Shown here: piece after piece, positions 1 through 9,220 of the stretch
How positions within the stretch are numbered: position 1 is the stretch's first letter
How the letters are laid out: each line of letters starts with the position of its first letter
NCBI GenBank assembly: GCA_020632655.1
Contig: JACKFD010000007.1
Coordinates: 293,257 to 357,256 of the forward strand
Length of the DNA: 64,000 nt
Source of the DNA: Spirochaetaceae bacterium
Lineage (GTDB): Bacteria > Myxococcota_A > UBA9160 > UBA4427
Direction of reading: 5' to 3'
Program-made: the position numbers and the translations under genes
Notes under the pieces: generated by a model
What the model saw: only the letters and a program-made list of their open reading frames with translations
Databases searched by the model: none
What the model was told of the DNA's origin: nothing

Positions 1-284
1 CGGTCGGCGAGCTGGATCTCCTCGCCGCCCCGAAGGACACGACGCTCGGCGATCTCGACGCCATCGACGAGCGTGCGGTTGACCTGGCTCCTGTGCACGA
101 GGACGAGGTCCTCGCCCTCCCAGACGACCTCGGCATGGAGCCGGGAGATGCTCTGATCGGGCAGCTGGACGTCGCAGGCGAGGCCGCGTCCGAGCGTCGT
201 CGACGTCGGACCGATCTCGAAGACCTGCCCGGCGCGTTCGGGCAGCCCCCCCATCACGGTCAACGTCGCTCGCTTCGACAACAT
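1..284 (-). CDS. FHA domain protein, N-terminal part (runs off left edge)
   Basis: Only the first 94 or so residues are inside the window; the C-terminus lies beyond base 1. The translation shows an FHA (phosphothreonine-binding) core: the GRG turn at residues 32-34, the binding loop SISRLHA at 45-51, then the strand pair around VNRTLVDG and ERRVLRGGEEI. FHA domains read Ser/Thr kinase signals or recruit partners. The ATG at 284 is preceded by an AAGGGG stretch. An in-frame GTG further upstream (before a TAG) would add 14 residues but has no ribosome site. The gene diverges from the AAA ATPase at 936 across a 650-base gap. Whether more domains follow the FHA domain cannot be seen. Confidence 0.8.
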   Translation of the reverse strand, partial: MLSKRATLTVMGGLPERAGQVFEIGPTSTTLGRGLACDVQLPDQSISRLHAEVVWEGEDLVLVHRSQVNRTLVDGVEIAERRVLRGGEEIQLAD

Positions 285-935
285 CCGCCCCTTCGACGCG
301 TCCGCGCCGACCTCGGCCCCCGCCACGGACGGGACCTAACAGATCCCGTCCGATCGAGCGCCGCACTCGACCGAGGCCACGCTCGTTCGCCGCCGCGCGA
401 GGCGCACGAGAGGCCCGCGCGAGTCTACGCCAGTGACCTCGTCGAACAATGGTGATCGCCCGGGACGGCGACCCGGCTCGACGCCTCCGGATCCCGCGCC
501 GCAGCCGTCGCAGGACGCTGCCCGGTCGCCCCGGCGCCGCGACGCGCACAGCCTGGGACCACCCGATGCGTGCCACGAAGCCGACCCCCGGTACCACCCG
601 ACCCCGCGGCGACGGACGGCGCGCGGTGCGACTCGAGCGGGCCGGGTCCGACGCGCAGCCCACCGGCATCGCCCCCGCACGACGGCACGACCCCACGTCC
701 CACTCCTGAACACCGCGCGCCCGGGACGGAACCCGGCGCCTCCTGCAGCGCAGTCCGCTCCGCCGTGACGCGCGAGGAAGCGACCGGACCCGCGACGCGC
801 TGCGCCCGGCCAGGAGAGCGACATGTGGCCATTTCCCTTCGATTCGATGCCGCTCAGACCTCAAGCCTCCCCGGCGAAGAACCGATTTCCCTCCCGAATT
901 CACGCCCTTGCACGGCCTAGAGGGAAGCCCCCTAC
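285..935. other. 650-base gap, no supportable gene
   Basis: This spacer lies between the FHA gene and the AAA ATPase gene, which diverge. Both strands have open frames, but their translations are arginine- and proline-rich with no domain, hydrophobic pattern or ribosome site, so I treat them as GC-driven artefacts. Promoters for both flanking genes should lie here. I could not pick out a convincing -35/-10 pair. Confidence 0.5.
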
Positions 936-2876
936 GTGTCCGCCTACCTGAAGTTCTTCGAGCTCCAGCAGTCCCCCTTCGACAGCCGCGCGCAGTCGAA
1001 GCTGGTGCTCGGGACGCGGGCGTTGCGCGACGCCTTCGCGGCGATCTCGGCGGGTCTCGACGAGGGCTCGTCGCGGGTCTGCGTGAGCGGGGGCCGCGGG
1101 CTCGGCAAGACGACCCTCGCCCGGGCGCTGCCCAAGCTGCTCGGCGATCGCGCGCGGGTGGCCATCGTCCCGGACCCGAGCGTGCCCTGGGAGTCGTTGC
1201 GCCAACCGATCGCCCGACAATGGGGCGTGGCGTCGGGCGGACTCGCTCGTCGGGCGCTCGCGCAAGCCAGCCGCGATCGACGCCTCGTGCTCGTGATCGA
1301 TCAGGCGGAGCGCGCGACCGAGGAGTTCCTCGACCATCTCGACGTCGTGCTGAGCTACCGCAGCGAGCAGGACGAACCGATCGTGCAGAGCGTCCTGCTC
1401 GCTCGTCTCGCGACGGACGCCGAAGCGGGGCGCGCCGAGCCGGTGCCCCTGCTCTGGTGGCTCGATCGGATCCAGACGCTCCAGCTGACCTTCGAGCCGC
1501 TTCCGCGAGCGGGCGTCGAGTCCTACGTCGCGCGCCATCTCGCGCGCGCGGGCTGGCAGGGCGGCGACCTCTTCACGGTCGGCGCGTGTCATGCGATCCA
1601 CGAGTACACGGGCGGCATCCCCGGCGAGGTCTCCGCCCTGTGCGAGCGACTGCTCGACCTGGCCGCCACGGAGGACCTGCGCGAGATCGACGAGGACTTC
1701 GTTCGGGCCTGCTGCGAGCCGGAGGCGGACGGGTCGCCGAGCGATGTGGTGGACGCGAGCGAGCCGGATCGCGCGGTCGAGGACGCGACGCCCGCGCGGA
1801 GCCCGGTTCGAGACGCGATCGCCGACGAGGGCGATCCATCGACGCGTCCGCGTGCGAGCGCGGCGGACGCCCTCGCGGCCGCGATGGTCGCCGAGATGAT
1901 GGAGGAGGCCGCGGGCGCTCGCGCGTCGGCGACCCCCGTCGTCGACTCCCCTCCGAACGACGAGATCCTGCTCGACGACGAGGTCGCGGCGAGGGTCGAC
2001 GCGCCCGAGACCACCAGCTCATCACCGCCTCGGCCCGCTGCGCCGCCGAAGCCCGACCTGCGTGGCGTCGACCCGATCGCGGCCGCCTTCGCACGCGCGC
2101 GCACAGACGGAGACGCGACGCCGGTCGACGTCGAAGAGGATGCCGATCCCCATCCCGCGTCCGAGACGCTCGCGAGTGCGAGGCCCGCAGAGCCGATCCC
2201 GCTGCGCGCGACCGATCCACGCGAAGAGGTCCGCGACGAGACCGACGAGGACGCCGCACTCTCGGAGCTCGAGGCCTGGCTCTCCGCCCCGCCGAGCCCA
2301 GAGGAGCTGCGCGCGATCCGCGGCAGCTGGCTGCGCCGCAACCTGCGTCCCTTCCTGCTCGCCGCCGCGGCCGCGATCCTCGGCGGCGTCGGTCTCTCGC
2401 TCCTCGCCGGCGACGCGAGCGACGCACCCGACACGGAGGGCGACGTCGGGCGCATCGCCGCCCGGTCGGACGCCCCACCCGCTTCCGATCGGGCGCCCGC
2501 CGCGACGCCGGGCATCGACCCCGAGACCGGCGCCCCCGCCCTCTTCGCAACCCCTTCACCCGGTGAGGCACCGCGCATGATCGTGCGCCTGCGCGGCCCC
2601 GTCTCCGAGCGACCGCCCGCCACGCCGACCCCGACGACGGACTCGACGCCCGCGCCCGCACGCGAGCCCAGCTGGGCCGGAACCGGCGGGCCCGGTCCGG
2701 CGATGGCCCAACGCGACACGCTGCCCGCCCCACGCACGCCCCTCGAAGCCCTCGCCCGCAGCGGAGAGGGCCCCTTGCGTCGCGTCGAGGACCTCGCACC
2801 GCCCGCCTCCCCGGCACCGGGCGAATACCCGGGTGCGGCCGAAGCGCGAACGACCGATACGCCCGACACCTTCTGA
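936..2876 (+). CDS. Membrane-tethered AAA ATPase, ExeA/GspA-like
   Basis: The 646-residue protein starts at a GTG with an AGAGGGA ribosome site about 11 bases upstream. The opening YLKFFELQQSPFD resembles the start of ExeA/GspA-type ATPases. Walker A is GGRGLGKTT (52-60) and Walker B LVLVIDQAE (117-125), followed by an AAA lid to about residue 265. Residues 265-460 are acidic and low-complexity, followed by one membrane span at about 472-491 and a Pro/Thr-rich tail of about 150 residues, probably outside the cytoplasm. ExeA-family ATPases with this layout help assemble envelope machines. I see no peptidoglycan-binding domain in the tail. Its divergent neighbour is an FHA protein. The partner complex is unknown. 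Confidence 0.75.
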   Translation: MSAYLKFFELQQSPFDSRAQSKLVLGTRALRDAFAAISAGLDEGSSRVCVSGGRGLGKTTLARALPKLLGDRARVAIVPDPSVPWESLRQPIARQWGVASGGLARRALAQASRDRRLVLVIDQAERATEEFLDHLDVVLSYRSEQDEPIVQSVLLARLATDAEAGRAEPVPLLWWLDRIQTLQLTFEPLPRAGVESYVARHLARAGWQGGDLFTVGACHAIHEYTGGIPGEVSALCERLLDLAATEDLREIDEDFVRACCEPEADGSPSDVVDASEPDRAVEDATPARSPVRDAIADEGDPSTRPRASAADALAAAMVAEMMEEAAGARASATPVVDSPPNDEILLDDEVAARVDAPETTSSSPPRPAAPPKPDLRGVDPIAAAFARARTDGDATPVDVEEDADPHPASETLASARPAEPIPLRATDPREEVRDETDEDAALSELEAWLSAPPSPEELRAIRGSWLRRNLRPFLLAAAAAILGGVGLSLLAGDASDAPDTEGDVGRIAARSDAPPASDRAPAATPGIDPETGAPALFATPSPGEAPRMIVRLRGPVSERPPATPTPTTDSTPAPAREPSWAGTGGPGPAMAQRDTLPAPRTPLEALARSGEGPLRRVEDLAPPASPAPGEYPGAAEARTTDTPDTF

Positions 2877-2951
2877 CTTGGAGTCTGCGATTCCGCATCT
2901 AAGCTCGTCGCGCCGGAGGACCGGCACGACCTGCGCCCGAGGAGAAACGAC

Positions 2952-4691
2952 ATGAGTGCCTACATGGGAGACGTGATCCGTCTCTATCTCCGCGACCTCA
3001 TCGATTGGGACTCGTACTTCAACTGGCGGAAGGGCGAAGACGGCGACCTCGAGGTCGATCGCGCCGCGCTCGAAGAGGTGCTCGAGACCGCAGCCGCGAT
3101 CTGCGAGGAGCAGGAGCCGAAGCTGCGCGCGGGCTGGGAGCAGATCGCGAAGCTCGAGAACGGCGAGGTCGTCTACCCGCCGCATATCGCCGAGACCCTC
3201 GACAAGCTGCGCGACGCGGGGCTGATCAGCTTCGGCGTGCGCGAGGAATACGGCGGCTTCGGGCTTCCGTCCTTCGTCGCGAACGTGATCCTGCAGATGG
3301 TGTCGCGCGCGGATGCGGGGCTCATGACGATCCTCGGTCTGCAGGCCGGCGTCGCCGAGGACATCCAGCAATACGCGAGCGAGGAGCTCAAGCAGCAGTA
3401 CCTGCCGCGCTTCGCCTCGGGCGAGGTGATGGGAGCGATGGACCTGACCGAGCCCCAGGCGGGCTCGGACCTCGGCGCGATCCAGACCCGCGCGACCGAA
3501 GAGGGCGGCCGCTACTTCATCGACGGCAACAAGATCTTCATCACGAACGGTGGCTGCGAGATCCATCTCGTGCTCGCCCGCGACCATGCGACCTTCGACC
3601 AGAGCAAGGGCACGACCAAGGGCCTCTCGCTCTATCTCGTGCCGCGCACACTGCCCTCGGGCGAGCGCAACGGCGTCGAGGTCACGCGCCTCGAGGACAA
3701 GCTCGGCATCCACGGCTCGCCGACCGCCGCGATCTCCTTCACCCGCGCCGAGGGCTGGCTCGTCGGCAAGCAGGGCGAGGGCTTCAAGGCGATGCTGTCG
3801 CTCATGAACAACGCGCGCCTCGGCGTCGCGGCCCAGGGCGTCGGCATCGCCGAAGCAGCCCTCAAGGTCGCACTCCAGTACGCCCGCGACCGCGTGCAGT
3901 TCGGCCAGCCGATCGCCGAGCAGCCTCTCATGAAGGACCGCCTCGCGCGCATGACCCTCGAGCTCGAGGGCAGCCGCGCCCTGCTCTACCGCGCCTGCGC
4001 GCTCGTCGACCAGAACCACGCGATCGAGATGGCACTCGGTCGGGCGGCGAAGGGCTCGGGCGAGCTCTCCGAGGCGGAGCAGGCCGAGCTCTCGAAGCTG
4101 CACGAGCGCAACGCCACGCGCATCCGACTGCTGACGCCGCTCGCCAAGTACATGGGCACCGAGGCCGCCGACGACATCTCGCGCGAGGCGATCCAGATCC
4201 ACGGTGGCCTCGGCTTCATGGCCGAGTCCGAGGTCGGCAAGCTCCACAACGACGCCATCATCACGACGATCTACGAGGGCACGTCGGAGATCCAGGTCTC
4301 GTTCGCGCTCAAGGAGATCGGCAAGGGCGCCCTCGGCGTCGTCTTCGAGTCCCTCGAGCAGGAGCTCAAGGCCTTCGAGGATCCGAAGCTCAAGGAGCAG
4401 GCCGACAAGGTGCTCGAGGGCATGCAGCTGATCCTCGGCTCGGCCGGCGCGCTGCTCGCGGACTTCAGCTACGCGATGATGTCGGCGCAGTCGCTGGCCG
4501 AGGTCGTGGCGAGCGTGATCGCCGGAGCCGAGCTGCTCAAGCAGGCCCAGGTGGACCCGCGCCGCTTCGACCTCGCCGCGTCGTGGATCAGCCGTCGCAT
4601 GAACGACCTCGAGAGCCGCTGCAAGCGGATCAAGGAAGGCTCGAAGGAGCGCCTCGGCCGCTGCGACGCGATCATCGGACTGAACGACTGA
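2952..4691 (+). CDS. Acyl-CoA dehydrogenase, long form with C-terminal extension
   Basis: A flavoenzyme that would oxidise an acyl-CoA to the 2,3-enoyl-CoA, passing electrons to ETF. The 579 residues hold the classic three-part fold. The FAD/substrate signature MDLTEPQAGSDLG is near 159-171, the FITNGG strand near 195-201, the helical RVQFGQPIAEQ motif near 316-326, and the base glutamate in IYEGTSEIQ at about residue 442. About 130 residues follow the core, as in DmdC-like and other long acyl-CoA dehydrogenases, where this part helps dimerise. The ATG has a GAGGAG ribosome site. It lies 75 bases after the AAA ATPase gene but is functionally unrelated. The substrate cannot be inferred. Confidence 0.93.
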   Translation: MSAYMGDVIRLYLRDLIDWDSYFNWRKGEDGDLEVDRAALEEVLETAAAICEEQEPKLRAGWEQIAKLENGEVVYPPHIAETLDKLRDAGLISFGVREEYGGFGLPSFVANVILQMVSRADAGLMTILGLQAGVAEDIQQYASEELKQQYLPRFASGEVMGAMDLTEPQAGSDLGAIQTRATEEGGRYFIDGNKIFITNGGCEIHLVLARDHATFDQSKGTTKGLSLYLVPRTLPSGERNGVEVTRLEDKLGIHGSPTAAISFTRAEGWLVGKQGEGFKAMLSLMNNARLGVAAQGVGIAEAALKVALQYARDRVQFGQPIAEQPLMKDRLARMTLELEGSRALLYRACALVDQNHAIEMALGRAAKGSGELSEAEQAELSKLHERNATRIRLLTPLAKYMGTEAADDISREAIQIHGGLGFMAESEVGKLHNDAIITTIYEGTSEIQVSFALKEIGKGALGVVFESLEQELKAFEDPKLKEQADKVLEGMQLILGSAGALLADFSYAMMSAQSLAEVVASVIAGAELLKQAQVDPRRFDLAASWISRRMNDLESRCKRIKEGSKERLGRCDAIIGLND

Positions 4692-4761
4692 TCCGCCGCC
4701 GTCGCGCGCCCGCCGTGCGACGCAGCACGAGCCCGATCACGAGCGCCGCCGGGAAGCCAGC

Positions 4762-5520
4762 CTACCCGGCGGCGCCTGGCGTCTGGCGCATCCACTCGCC
4801 GAGCGCGACGCCGACCGCCGCCTGCACGTTGTACGAAGGGATGAAGCCGGCCATCGGCACCCGCACGACCTCGTCGGCCGCGTCGAGCACGACGCGCGGC
4901 AGGCCCTCCGCCTCACTCCCCACGAGCAGCACGCAGGGCGCCGTCCAGTCGACCTCCCAGGGCGTCCGGTCGCCGCTCGTCTCGAGCGCGATCAGGCGGC
5001 GCCCGGCCTCCCGGGCGTGCCGCAGGAGCTCGGCGGCCGGCGCGCGCAGCACGGGGAGGTAGCGCTCCGCGTGCATCGACAGGCGCAGGGCCTCCTCGTA
5101 GGGCGCCTCCGCCCAGTCGTTCGCGAGCACGACCCCGGCGGCCCCCGCCGTCTCGACTGCGCGCAGCACGAAGCCGACGTTGCCCGGGTAGCGGAGTCCG
5201 ACGAGACCGAGCACGAGGCCGCCCTCCGCCATCAGGGCCTCGACCGATCCGGCGGCGGGTCCGGTCTGCAGCGCCAGGAGCTCCGGCGCATCGGCGTCGC
5301 CCGTCATCCGCTGCATCGCGCGCGCGGACTCGACGTGGACCCGCGCGCCCGAAGCCCGCGCGCGTTCGAGGAGGGCTGCCGCCTCGACGCCGATCTCGCC
5401 TTCGCGACGCAGTACGACGGCGATCCGCTCGTCCCGATCGAGCGCCGCACGAAGCGCGGCCAGGCTCTCGAGCCGACGGCGGCGCCTCATCGCCCGGCCC
5501 GCGCGCGAAGCCGTCGCCAT
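4762..5520 (-). CDS. SpoU/TrmH-family RNA 2'-O-methyltransferase
   Basis: A 252-residue SPOUT methyltransferase that should transfer a methyl group from S-adenosylmethionine to a ribose in tRNA or rRNA. The three SpoU motifs are visible in the C-terminal half: YPGNVGFVLRAVETAG (motif 1, with the Asn and Arg), LLVGSEAEGLP (motif 2) and IPSYNVQAAVGVAL (motif 3, with the Asn of the knot). The first 100 residues form a substrate-recognition domain, as in TrmH/RlmB proteins. It follows the TetR gene by 22 bases in the same direction, so the two may share a transcript. It faces the acyl-CoA dehydrogenase gene. The start ATG lacks a strong ribosome site; a second Met lies 10 residues in. Confidence 0.88.
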   Translation of the reverse strand: MATASRAGRAMRRRRRLESLAALRAALDRDERIAVVLRREGEIGVEAAALLERARASGARVHVESARAMQRMTGDADAPELLALQTGPAAGSVEALMAEGGLVLGLVGLRYPGNVGFVLRAVETAGAAGVVLANDWAEAPYEEALRLSMHAERYLPVLRAPAAELLRHAREAGRRLIALETSGDRTPWEVDWTAPCVLLVGSEAEGLPRVVLDAADEVVRVPMAGFIPSYNVQAAVGVALGEWMRQTPGAAG

Positions 5521-5542
5521 CGCTCGCCCGTACCCGGGCGCG

Positions 5543-6238
5543 TCAGTAGCGCCCGTCCGAACGGCGCGGGATCAGGTCCAGCAGGACCTGCAGGCTCGCC
5601 TGACGCTGCTCCGCGACGCGCGAGGAGGGGTCGAAGTAGGTCAGCAGGAAGTTGCCGTCGAGGGCGAGCAGGACGCTCCGCGCGATCGCGTCCGCGTCGA
5701 GGTGCGGCGGCACGATCTCGGTGATCGTCTCGGTCAGCGCGCTGCCGAAGCGGTTGTGCAGGTCGAGGACGACGCGGATCAGCCACTCGCGGAAGCTCGT
5801 GTGCTCGAGGGCCCAGCGAATGAAGCCGTCGACGTCGGCGCGGTGCTGGCCGATGAACGACTGGTAGAGCTCGACCTGCTCGCGCAGGCGCTTCTCGGGC
5901 GGAAGGCCCGAGAAGTCGCGTGCGAGGGAGACCCGGAAGGGCTCGCAGATCCGGTTGAAGCACTCGCGGAAGAGCGACTCCTTGTCGCTGAAATGCCAGA
6001 AGACGGTCGCCCGCGAGACCTCCGCCCGCTCCGCGACCTGGGCGATCGTCGTGTTCTCGTAGCCGCGCGACAGGAAGAGCTCGCTCGCCGCGACGAGGAT
6101 CCGCTCCTGGGTCGCAGCCTTCCCCGTCAGCGGCTCGTCGCTCGGGTCGACCAGGGCGTCGGGATCCGGGGCAGCCGTCTTCGTCGCGGGCCCGGGATCG
6201 TCCTCCCGGCTCGGCGCGTCCGAACTAACGTGACTCAC
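5543..6238 (-). CDS. TetR/AcrR-family transcriptional regulator
   Basis: A 231-residue repressor-type regulator. The first 40 residues are acidic and probably disordered. The helix-turn-helix follows: ERILVAASELFLSRGYENTT, then the recognition part EVSRATVFWHFSDKESL (about 44-92). The rest is the helical ligand-binding domain. No ligand can be guessed. A 10-base palindrome lies about 95 bases upstream at 6333-6342 and could be its operator. Likely targets are its own gene, the SpoU gene downstream and the divergent PAS protein gene. The long N-terminal tail before the HTH is somewhat unusual for the family, and a later start is possible. Confidence 0.9.
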   Translation of the reverse strand: MSHVSSDAPSREDDPGPATKTAAPDPDALVDPSDEPLTGKAATQERILVAASELFLSRGYENTTIAQVAERAEVSRATVFWHFSDKESLFRECFNRICEPFRVSLARDFSGLPPEKRLREQVELYQSFIGQHRADVDGFIRWALEHTSFREWLIRVVLDLHNRFGSALTETITEIVPPHLDADAIARSVLLALDGNFLLTYFDPSSRVAEQRQASLQVLLDLIPRRSDGRY

Positions 6239-6332
6239 GGATGCTGCTCCTCGGGATCCAGGGACCCGGAGAGTCTACATCTTCGGGCCCGCCCCGAAGG
6301 CCCCCGCCCCCGATGTCTCGGCACACGGAACA

Positions 6333-6342
6333 AACGCTCGTT
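6333..6342. promoter_or_regulatory. Short palindrome upstream of the tetR gene, possible operator
   Basis: AACGCTCGTT is a perfect inverted repeat (AACG-CT-CGTT) inside a locally AT-richer patch in the spacer between the divergent TetR and PAS-protein genes. Position and form suit a TetR operator. Ten bases is short for a confident call. Confidence 0.3.
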
Positions 6343-6468
6343 CATCGGCCCCCGGACCCCAGCTGCTAGATTGCGCGCCGCGGACGAGCCCGTCCCGCGT
6401 CTCGCGAGCCCCTCCCGGCCTCGTCACGACGCGAGAGGAAGCGGGCAGCACGTGGGCAGAGAGGGGCC

Positions 6469-7509
6469 ATGCACGAATCGCCGACGCGCCATGACGCGCA
6501 TCCGACGCCCCGGCGCCTCGCCGATGCCGATGCCGAGGTCGGGGACCTCGTCGTCGTCACGGGCGACCGCCACGGCGTCGTGAGCGGGGCCGGACCCGCC
6601 TGGACGCGCATCACGGGCATTCCCCTCGCCGAGACCGTCGACAAGCCGATCACGCATTTCCTGGACCGCGCCGGCATCGAGCTCGAGCTGGTCGAGTTCG
6701 TCGCGCAGCATTTCGTCGAGGGCCGCCGCTGTCAGGTCGAGTTCCCCTTCGATGCCGCGGACGGCCGGCGCGTCCGGATCCATCTCGAGGTCGAGCCCGT
6801 GCGCGACGAGCACGGCGACGTGACGGGCTTCCTCGCCCGCGCCCGCGAGCTCGCCGAGCCGGAGACGGTCGCGACCGGAGCCGACCCGGTCGACGGGATC
6901 CGGGCCGACACGCTCGACGCGCGCGATCGTGAGCTCGCGCGATCCCGTCCGTTCGCGACCCGACCTTTCGATCCGGCCGCCCTCGCCCTCTCCCCGCTCG
7001 CGCGACACCTTCGCCGTCGACGCCACCGACTCTCCGACAAGATCCGCCTCGAGGCCCGGCTCGGAGCGGACCGGATCGGATCTCGCAGGACCGTCGCGTC
7101 GCGAAGCCCGGCGACCGAGGATCGGGGGCAGCTGGAGCCGACCCTCGCGCGTCTGCTCGACACGTTGATCGAAGTGGCGGCGCGCGCGATCGGCGAGGAT
7201 TGGGGTGTGATCACGGTCTCGACCGGTGAGACACGCCCGGGACGCGCCCACGTCTCGATCGCCCATCCGATTCCGAAACACCTGCCCGCCCTCGCGAACC
7301 GGGGCTACGCCTTCCTCGAGGTACACGACACGAGCGACGGGTGCGACGACCGGACCGCGCACCCGGTCGATCGATCCGACGCACGCGACAGCGCCGTCTC
7401 CTTGCGACGACGGGCGGCGCAGATCGCAGCGTCCCTCGGCGGGACGCTGCACGTCTCGACCGAGCCGGGCTGCGGCACCCAGGCGCTCGTCCTCTTCCCG
7501 CTTCCCTAG
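6469..7509 (+). CDS. PAS-domain protein with remnant histidine-kinase ATPase fold
   Basis: The 346 residues begin with a PAS-like domain (about 25-135: VVTGDRHGVVSGAGPAWTRITG, ending VEPVRDEHGDVTGFLARARE). An Arg-rich linker follows, then a C-terminal third that looks like the end of a HATPase_c domain: FLEVHDTSDG resembles an altered G1 box, and GGTLHVSTEPGCGTQALVLFPLP the closing strands. I see no N-box (the usual NLxxNA), no phospho-acceptor His box and no normal DxGxG (it reads DTSDG). The protein is therefore probably not an active kinase; it may be a sensor or scaffold, or a decaying kinase. It diverges from the TetR gene. The ATG follows an AGAGAGGGG stretch. Confidence 0.6.
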   Translation: MHESPTRHDAHPTPRRLADADAEVGDLVVVTGDRHGVVSGAGPAWTRITGIPLAETVDKPITHFLDRAGIELELVEFVAQHFVEGRRCQVEFPFDAADGRRVRIHLEVEPVRDEHGDVTGFLARARELAEPETVATGADPVDGIRADTLDARDRELARSRPFATRPFDPAALALSPLARHLRRRRHRLSDKIRLEARLGADRIGSRRTVASRSPATEDRGQLEPTLARLLDTLIEVAARAIGEDWGVITVSTGETRPGRAHVSIAHPIPKHLPALANRGYAFLEVHDTSDGCDDRTAHPVDRSDARDSAVSLRRRAAQIAASLGGTLHVSTEPGCGTQALVLFPLP

Positions 7510-7528
7510 AGCGAGCGGGACCGCCCGC

Positions 7529-8335
7529 CTAGGCCATGTACATGCCACCGTTCACGGCGAGGATCTGGCCGGTCATGTATCCCGAGATCATCGGGCAGGC
7601 GAGGCCCACGACCGCCGCGGCGAGCTCCGCCGGCTCCGCGACCTTGCCGAGCAGCGTCGACCGGCGCATCGCCTCGATCCCGGCCTCGCCCACGCCCGCG
7701 AGCATCGGCGTGTTGACGGGCCCCGGCGCCACCGCGTTCACGCGCACGCGATAGCCCGAGAACTCCCGCGCCGTCGTGCGCGTCACGGCCTCGATCCCAC
7801 CCTTGGCGGCGGTGTAGTCGACCTGGCCTACGTTGCCGTTTCGCGCGGACACCGAGGAGAAGTTGACGATGAAGCGGTTCACGCCATCGTCGAGGGGCTC
7901 GTTGCCGTTCGCCTTGAAGAGCGGGTGCCAATGCTGGACGGCGACCTCGCGCGTGAAGAGGAAGGTGCCGCCGAGATGCGTCGCGAGCACGAGGTTGAAG
8001 TCGGCGTAGCTCTTCTTCGTGATGCGCGTGTCGCGGGTGATGCCGGCGACGTTGACGATGCCGTTGATGCAGCCGCTGGCCTCGAGGACCTGACCGACGG
8101 CGCGCGTCACGTCCTCCTCCGAGGTCACGTTCGCGGGCACGACGAGCGGCGTGACGGCGGCCTGCTCGATCTTCGCCCGTGCCTCCTCGAGTCGGCTGGC
8201 GTCGAGATCGACCATCGCGACCTGGGCGCCGTGGCGCGCGAGACCCTGGGCGACGGCGAAGCCGATGCCCTGGGCGGCGCCCGTCACGATGTGGGTCTCT
8301 CCGAGGAATGCGTTCTCGCGCAGGATCGGGTCCAT
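7529..8335 (-). CDS. SDR-family NAD(P)-dependent oxidoreductase (FabG-like)
   Basis: A classical short-chain dehydrogenase of 268 residues, probably acting on a hydroxy/keto-acyl or alcohol substrate. It has the cofactor motif TGAAQGIG (18-25), an acidic residue after the second strand (VDLD) that favours NAD(H), the NVAG motif, the catalytic Ser in NFSSVSA and the YTAAK pair. The C-terminus MTGQILAVNGGMYMA is typical of FabG-like enzymes. Compared with FabG there is an insertion near VQHWHPLFKANGNEPLDDG. It ends tail-to-tail with the PAS protein gene, 19 bases apart. The substrate is unknown. Confidence 0.9.
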   Translation of the reverse strand: MDPILRENAFLGETHIVTGAAQGIGFAVAQGLARHGAQVAMVDLDASRLEEARAKIEQAAVTPLVVPANVTSEEDVTRAVGQVLEASGCINGIVNVAGITRDTRITKKSYADFNLVLATHLGGTFLFTREVAVQHWHPLFKANGNEPLDDGVNRFIVNFSSVSARNGNVGQVDYTAAKGGIEAVTRTTAREFSGYRVRVNAVAPGPVNTPMLAGVGEAGIEAMRRSTLLGKVAEPAELAAAVVGLACPMISGYMTGQILAVNGGMYMA

Positions 8336-8491
8336 GGCTCGCTTCGGGTCCTTGTCTTTCGGGGTTCACGGGGACGTCGCCGCGGCGTCGGAAAGGTCTC
8401 CTCGGGCGGACCGTGAGGCGGCCGAGGGGGCCGACGCGGGGCGGCGCGGACGGTAGCACCGCCCGGGCGCAGCGCCCCGGAATCGCCCGAT

Positions 8492-9139
8492 CTACGCGGA
8501 CACGACGCCGATCGGACAGGAGACGCCCGTCCCGCCGAGACCGCAGTAGCCGTTCGGGTTCTTCGCGAGGTATTGCTGGTGGTAGTCCTCGGCGAAGTAG
8601 TACTCGGGCGCGGGGCCGATCTCCGTCGTGATGCGCCCGTAGCCCGCGGCGCGCAGCTTCTCCTGATAGGCGTCGCGCGACGCGAGGGCCAGGGTCTTCT
8701 GTGCATCGTCGTAGTAGTAGAGACCGGATCGGTACTGCGTGCCGACGTCGTTGCCCTGACGCATGCCCTGGGTCGGATCGTGACTCTCCCAGAAGATCCG
8801 CAGCATCGCCTCGTAGCTCGTCTGCTTCGGATCGTAGATCGCACGAACGGCTTCGGTATGGCCCGTGAGCCCGGAGCACACCTCCTCGTAGGTCGGGTTC
8901 GGCGTCGCGCCCGCGACGTAGCCGACGGAGGTGCTGACGACGCCCGGCGCCTGCCAGAACTTCCGCTCCGCGCCCCAGAAGCAGCCCATCGCCACCAGGA
9001 TCCGCTCGCATCCCTCGAAGACGCCATCGAGCGGCTCGCCCGTCACGAAGTGCGAAGGCGGGATCGGCATGCGGGTCGCGCGTCCGGGCAGCGCCTCGCC
9101 CGGCGTCGGCAGGTCGAGCTTCTTGCGGAACAGCGCCAT
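8492..9139 (-). CDS. msrA: Peptide-methionine (S)-S-oxide reductase MsrA
   Basis: Repairs oxidised methionine by reducing the S-sulfoxide, with thioredoxin as electron donor. The 215 residues carry the active-site signature GCFWGAERKFW with catalytic Cys53, the GYVAGATPNPTYEEVC stretch, HDPTQGMRQGNDVGTQYRS and a C-terminal resolving cysteine region ending CGLGGTGVSCPIG. The start at 9139 was chosen because of the ribosome site GGGAGGAG seven bases upstream; the frame stays open far beyond it without meaning. The gene diverges from exonuclease III across 81 bases, so the two stress-repair genes may share a regulatory spacer. Confidence 0.97.
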   Translation of the reverse strand: MALFRKKLDLPTPGEALPGRATRMPIPPSHFVTGEPLDGVFEGCERILVAMGCFWGAERKFWQAPGVVSTSVGYVAGATPNPTYEEVCSGLTGHTEAVRAIYDPKQTSYEAMLRIFWESHDPTQGMRQGNDVGTQYRSGLYYYDDAQKTLALASRDAYQEKLRAAGYGRITTEIGPAPEYYFAEDYHQQYLAKNPNGYCGLGGTGVSCPIGVVSA

Positions 9140-9220
9140 TCGGATCTCCTCCCGGCCCGCCGGGCGATGCGCGAGCCTGCGGGAGGATAGCCGCGGCGGA
9201 ACGCCCTGCGCGGAGGCCCC

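Noticed and set aside
336..832. Open frames of 110-160 residues on both strands in the gap before the AAA ATPase
   Set aside because: Translations are Arg/Pro-rich, have no motif or ribosome site, and overlap each other on both strands, as expected from high GC.
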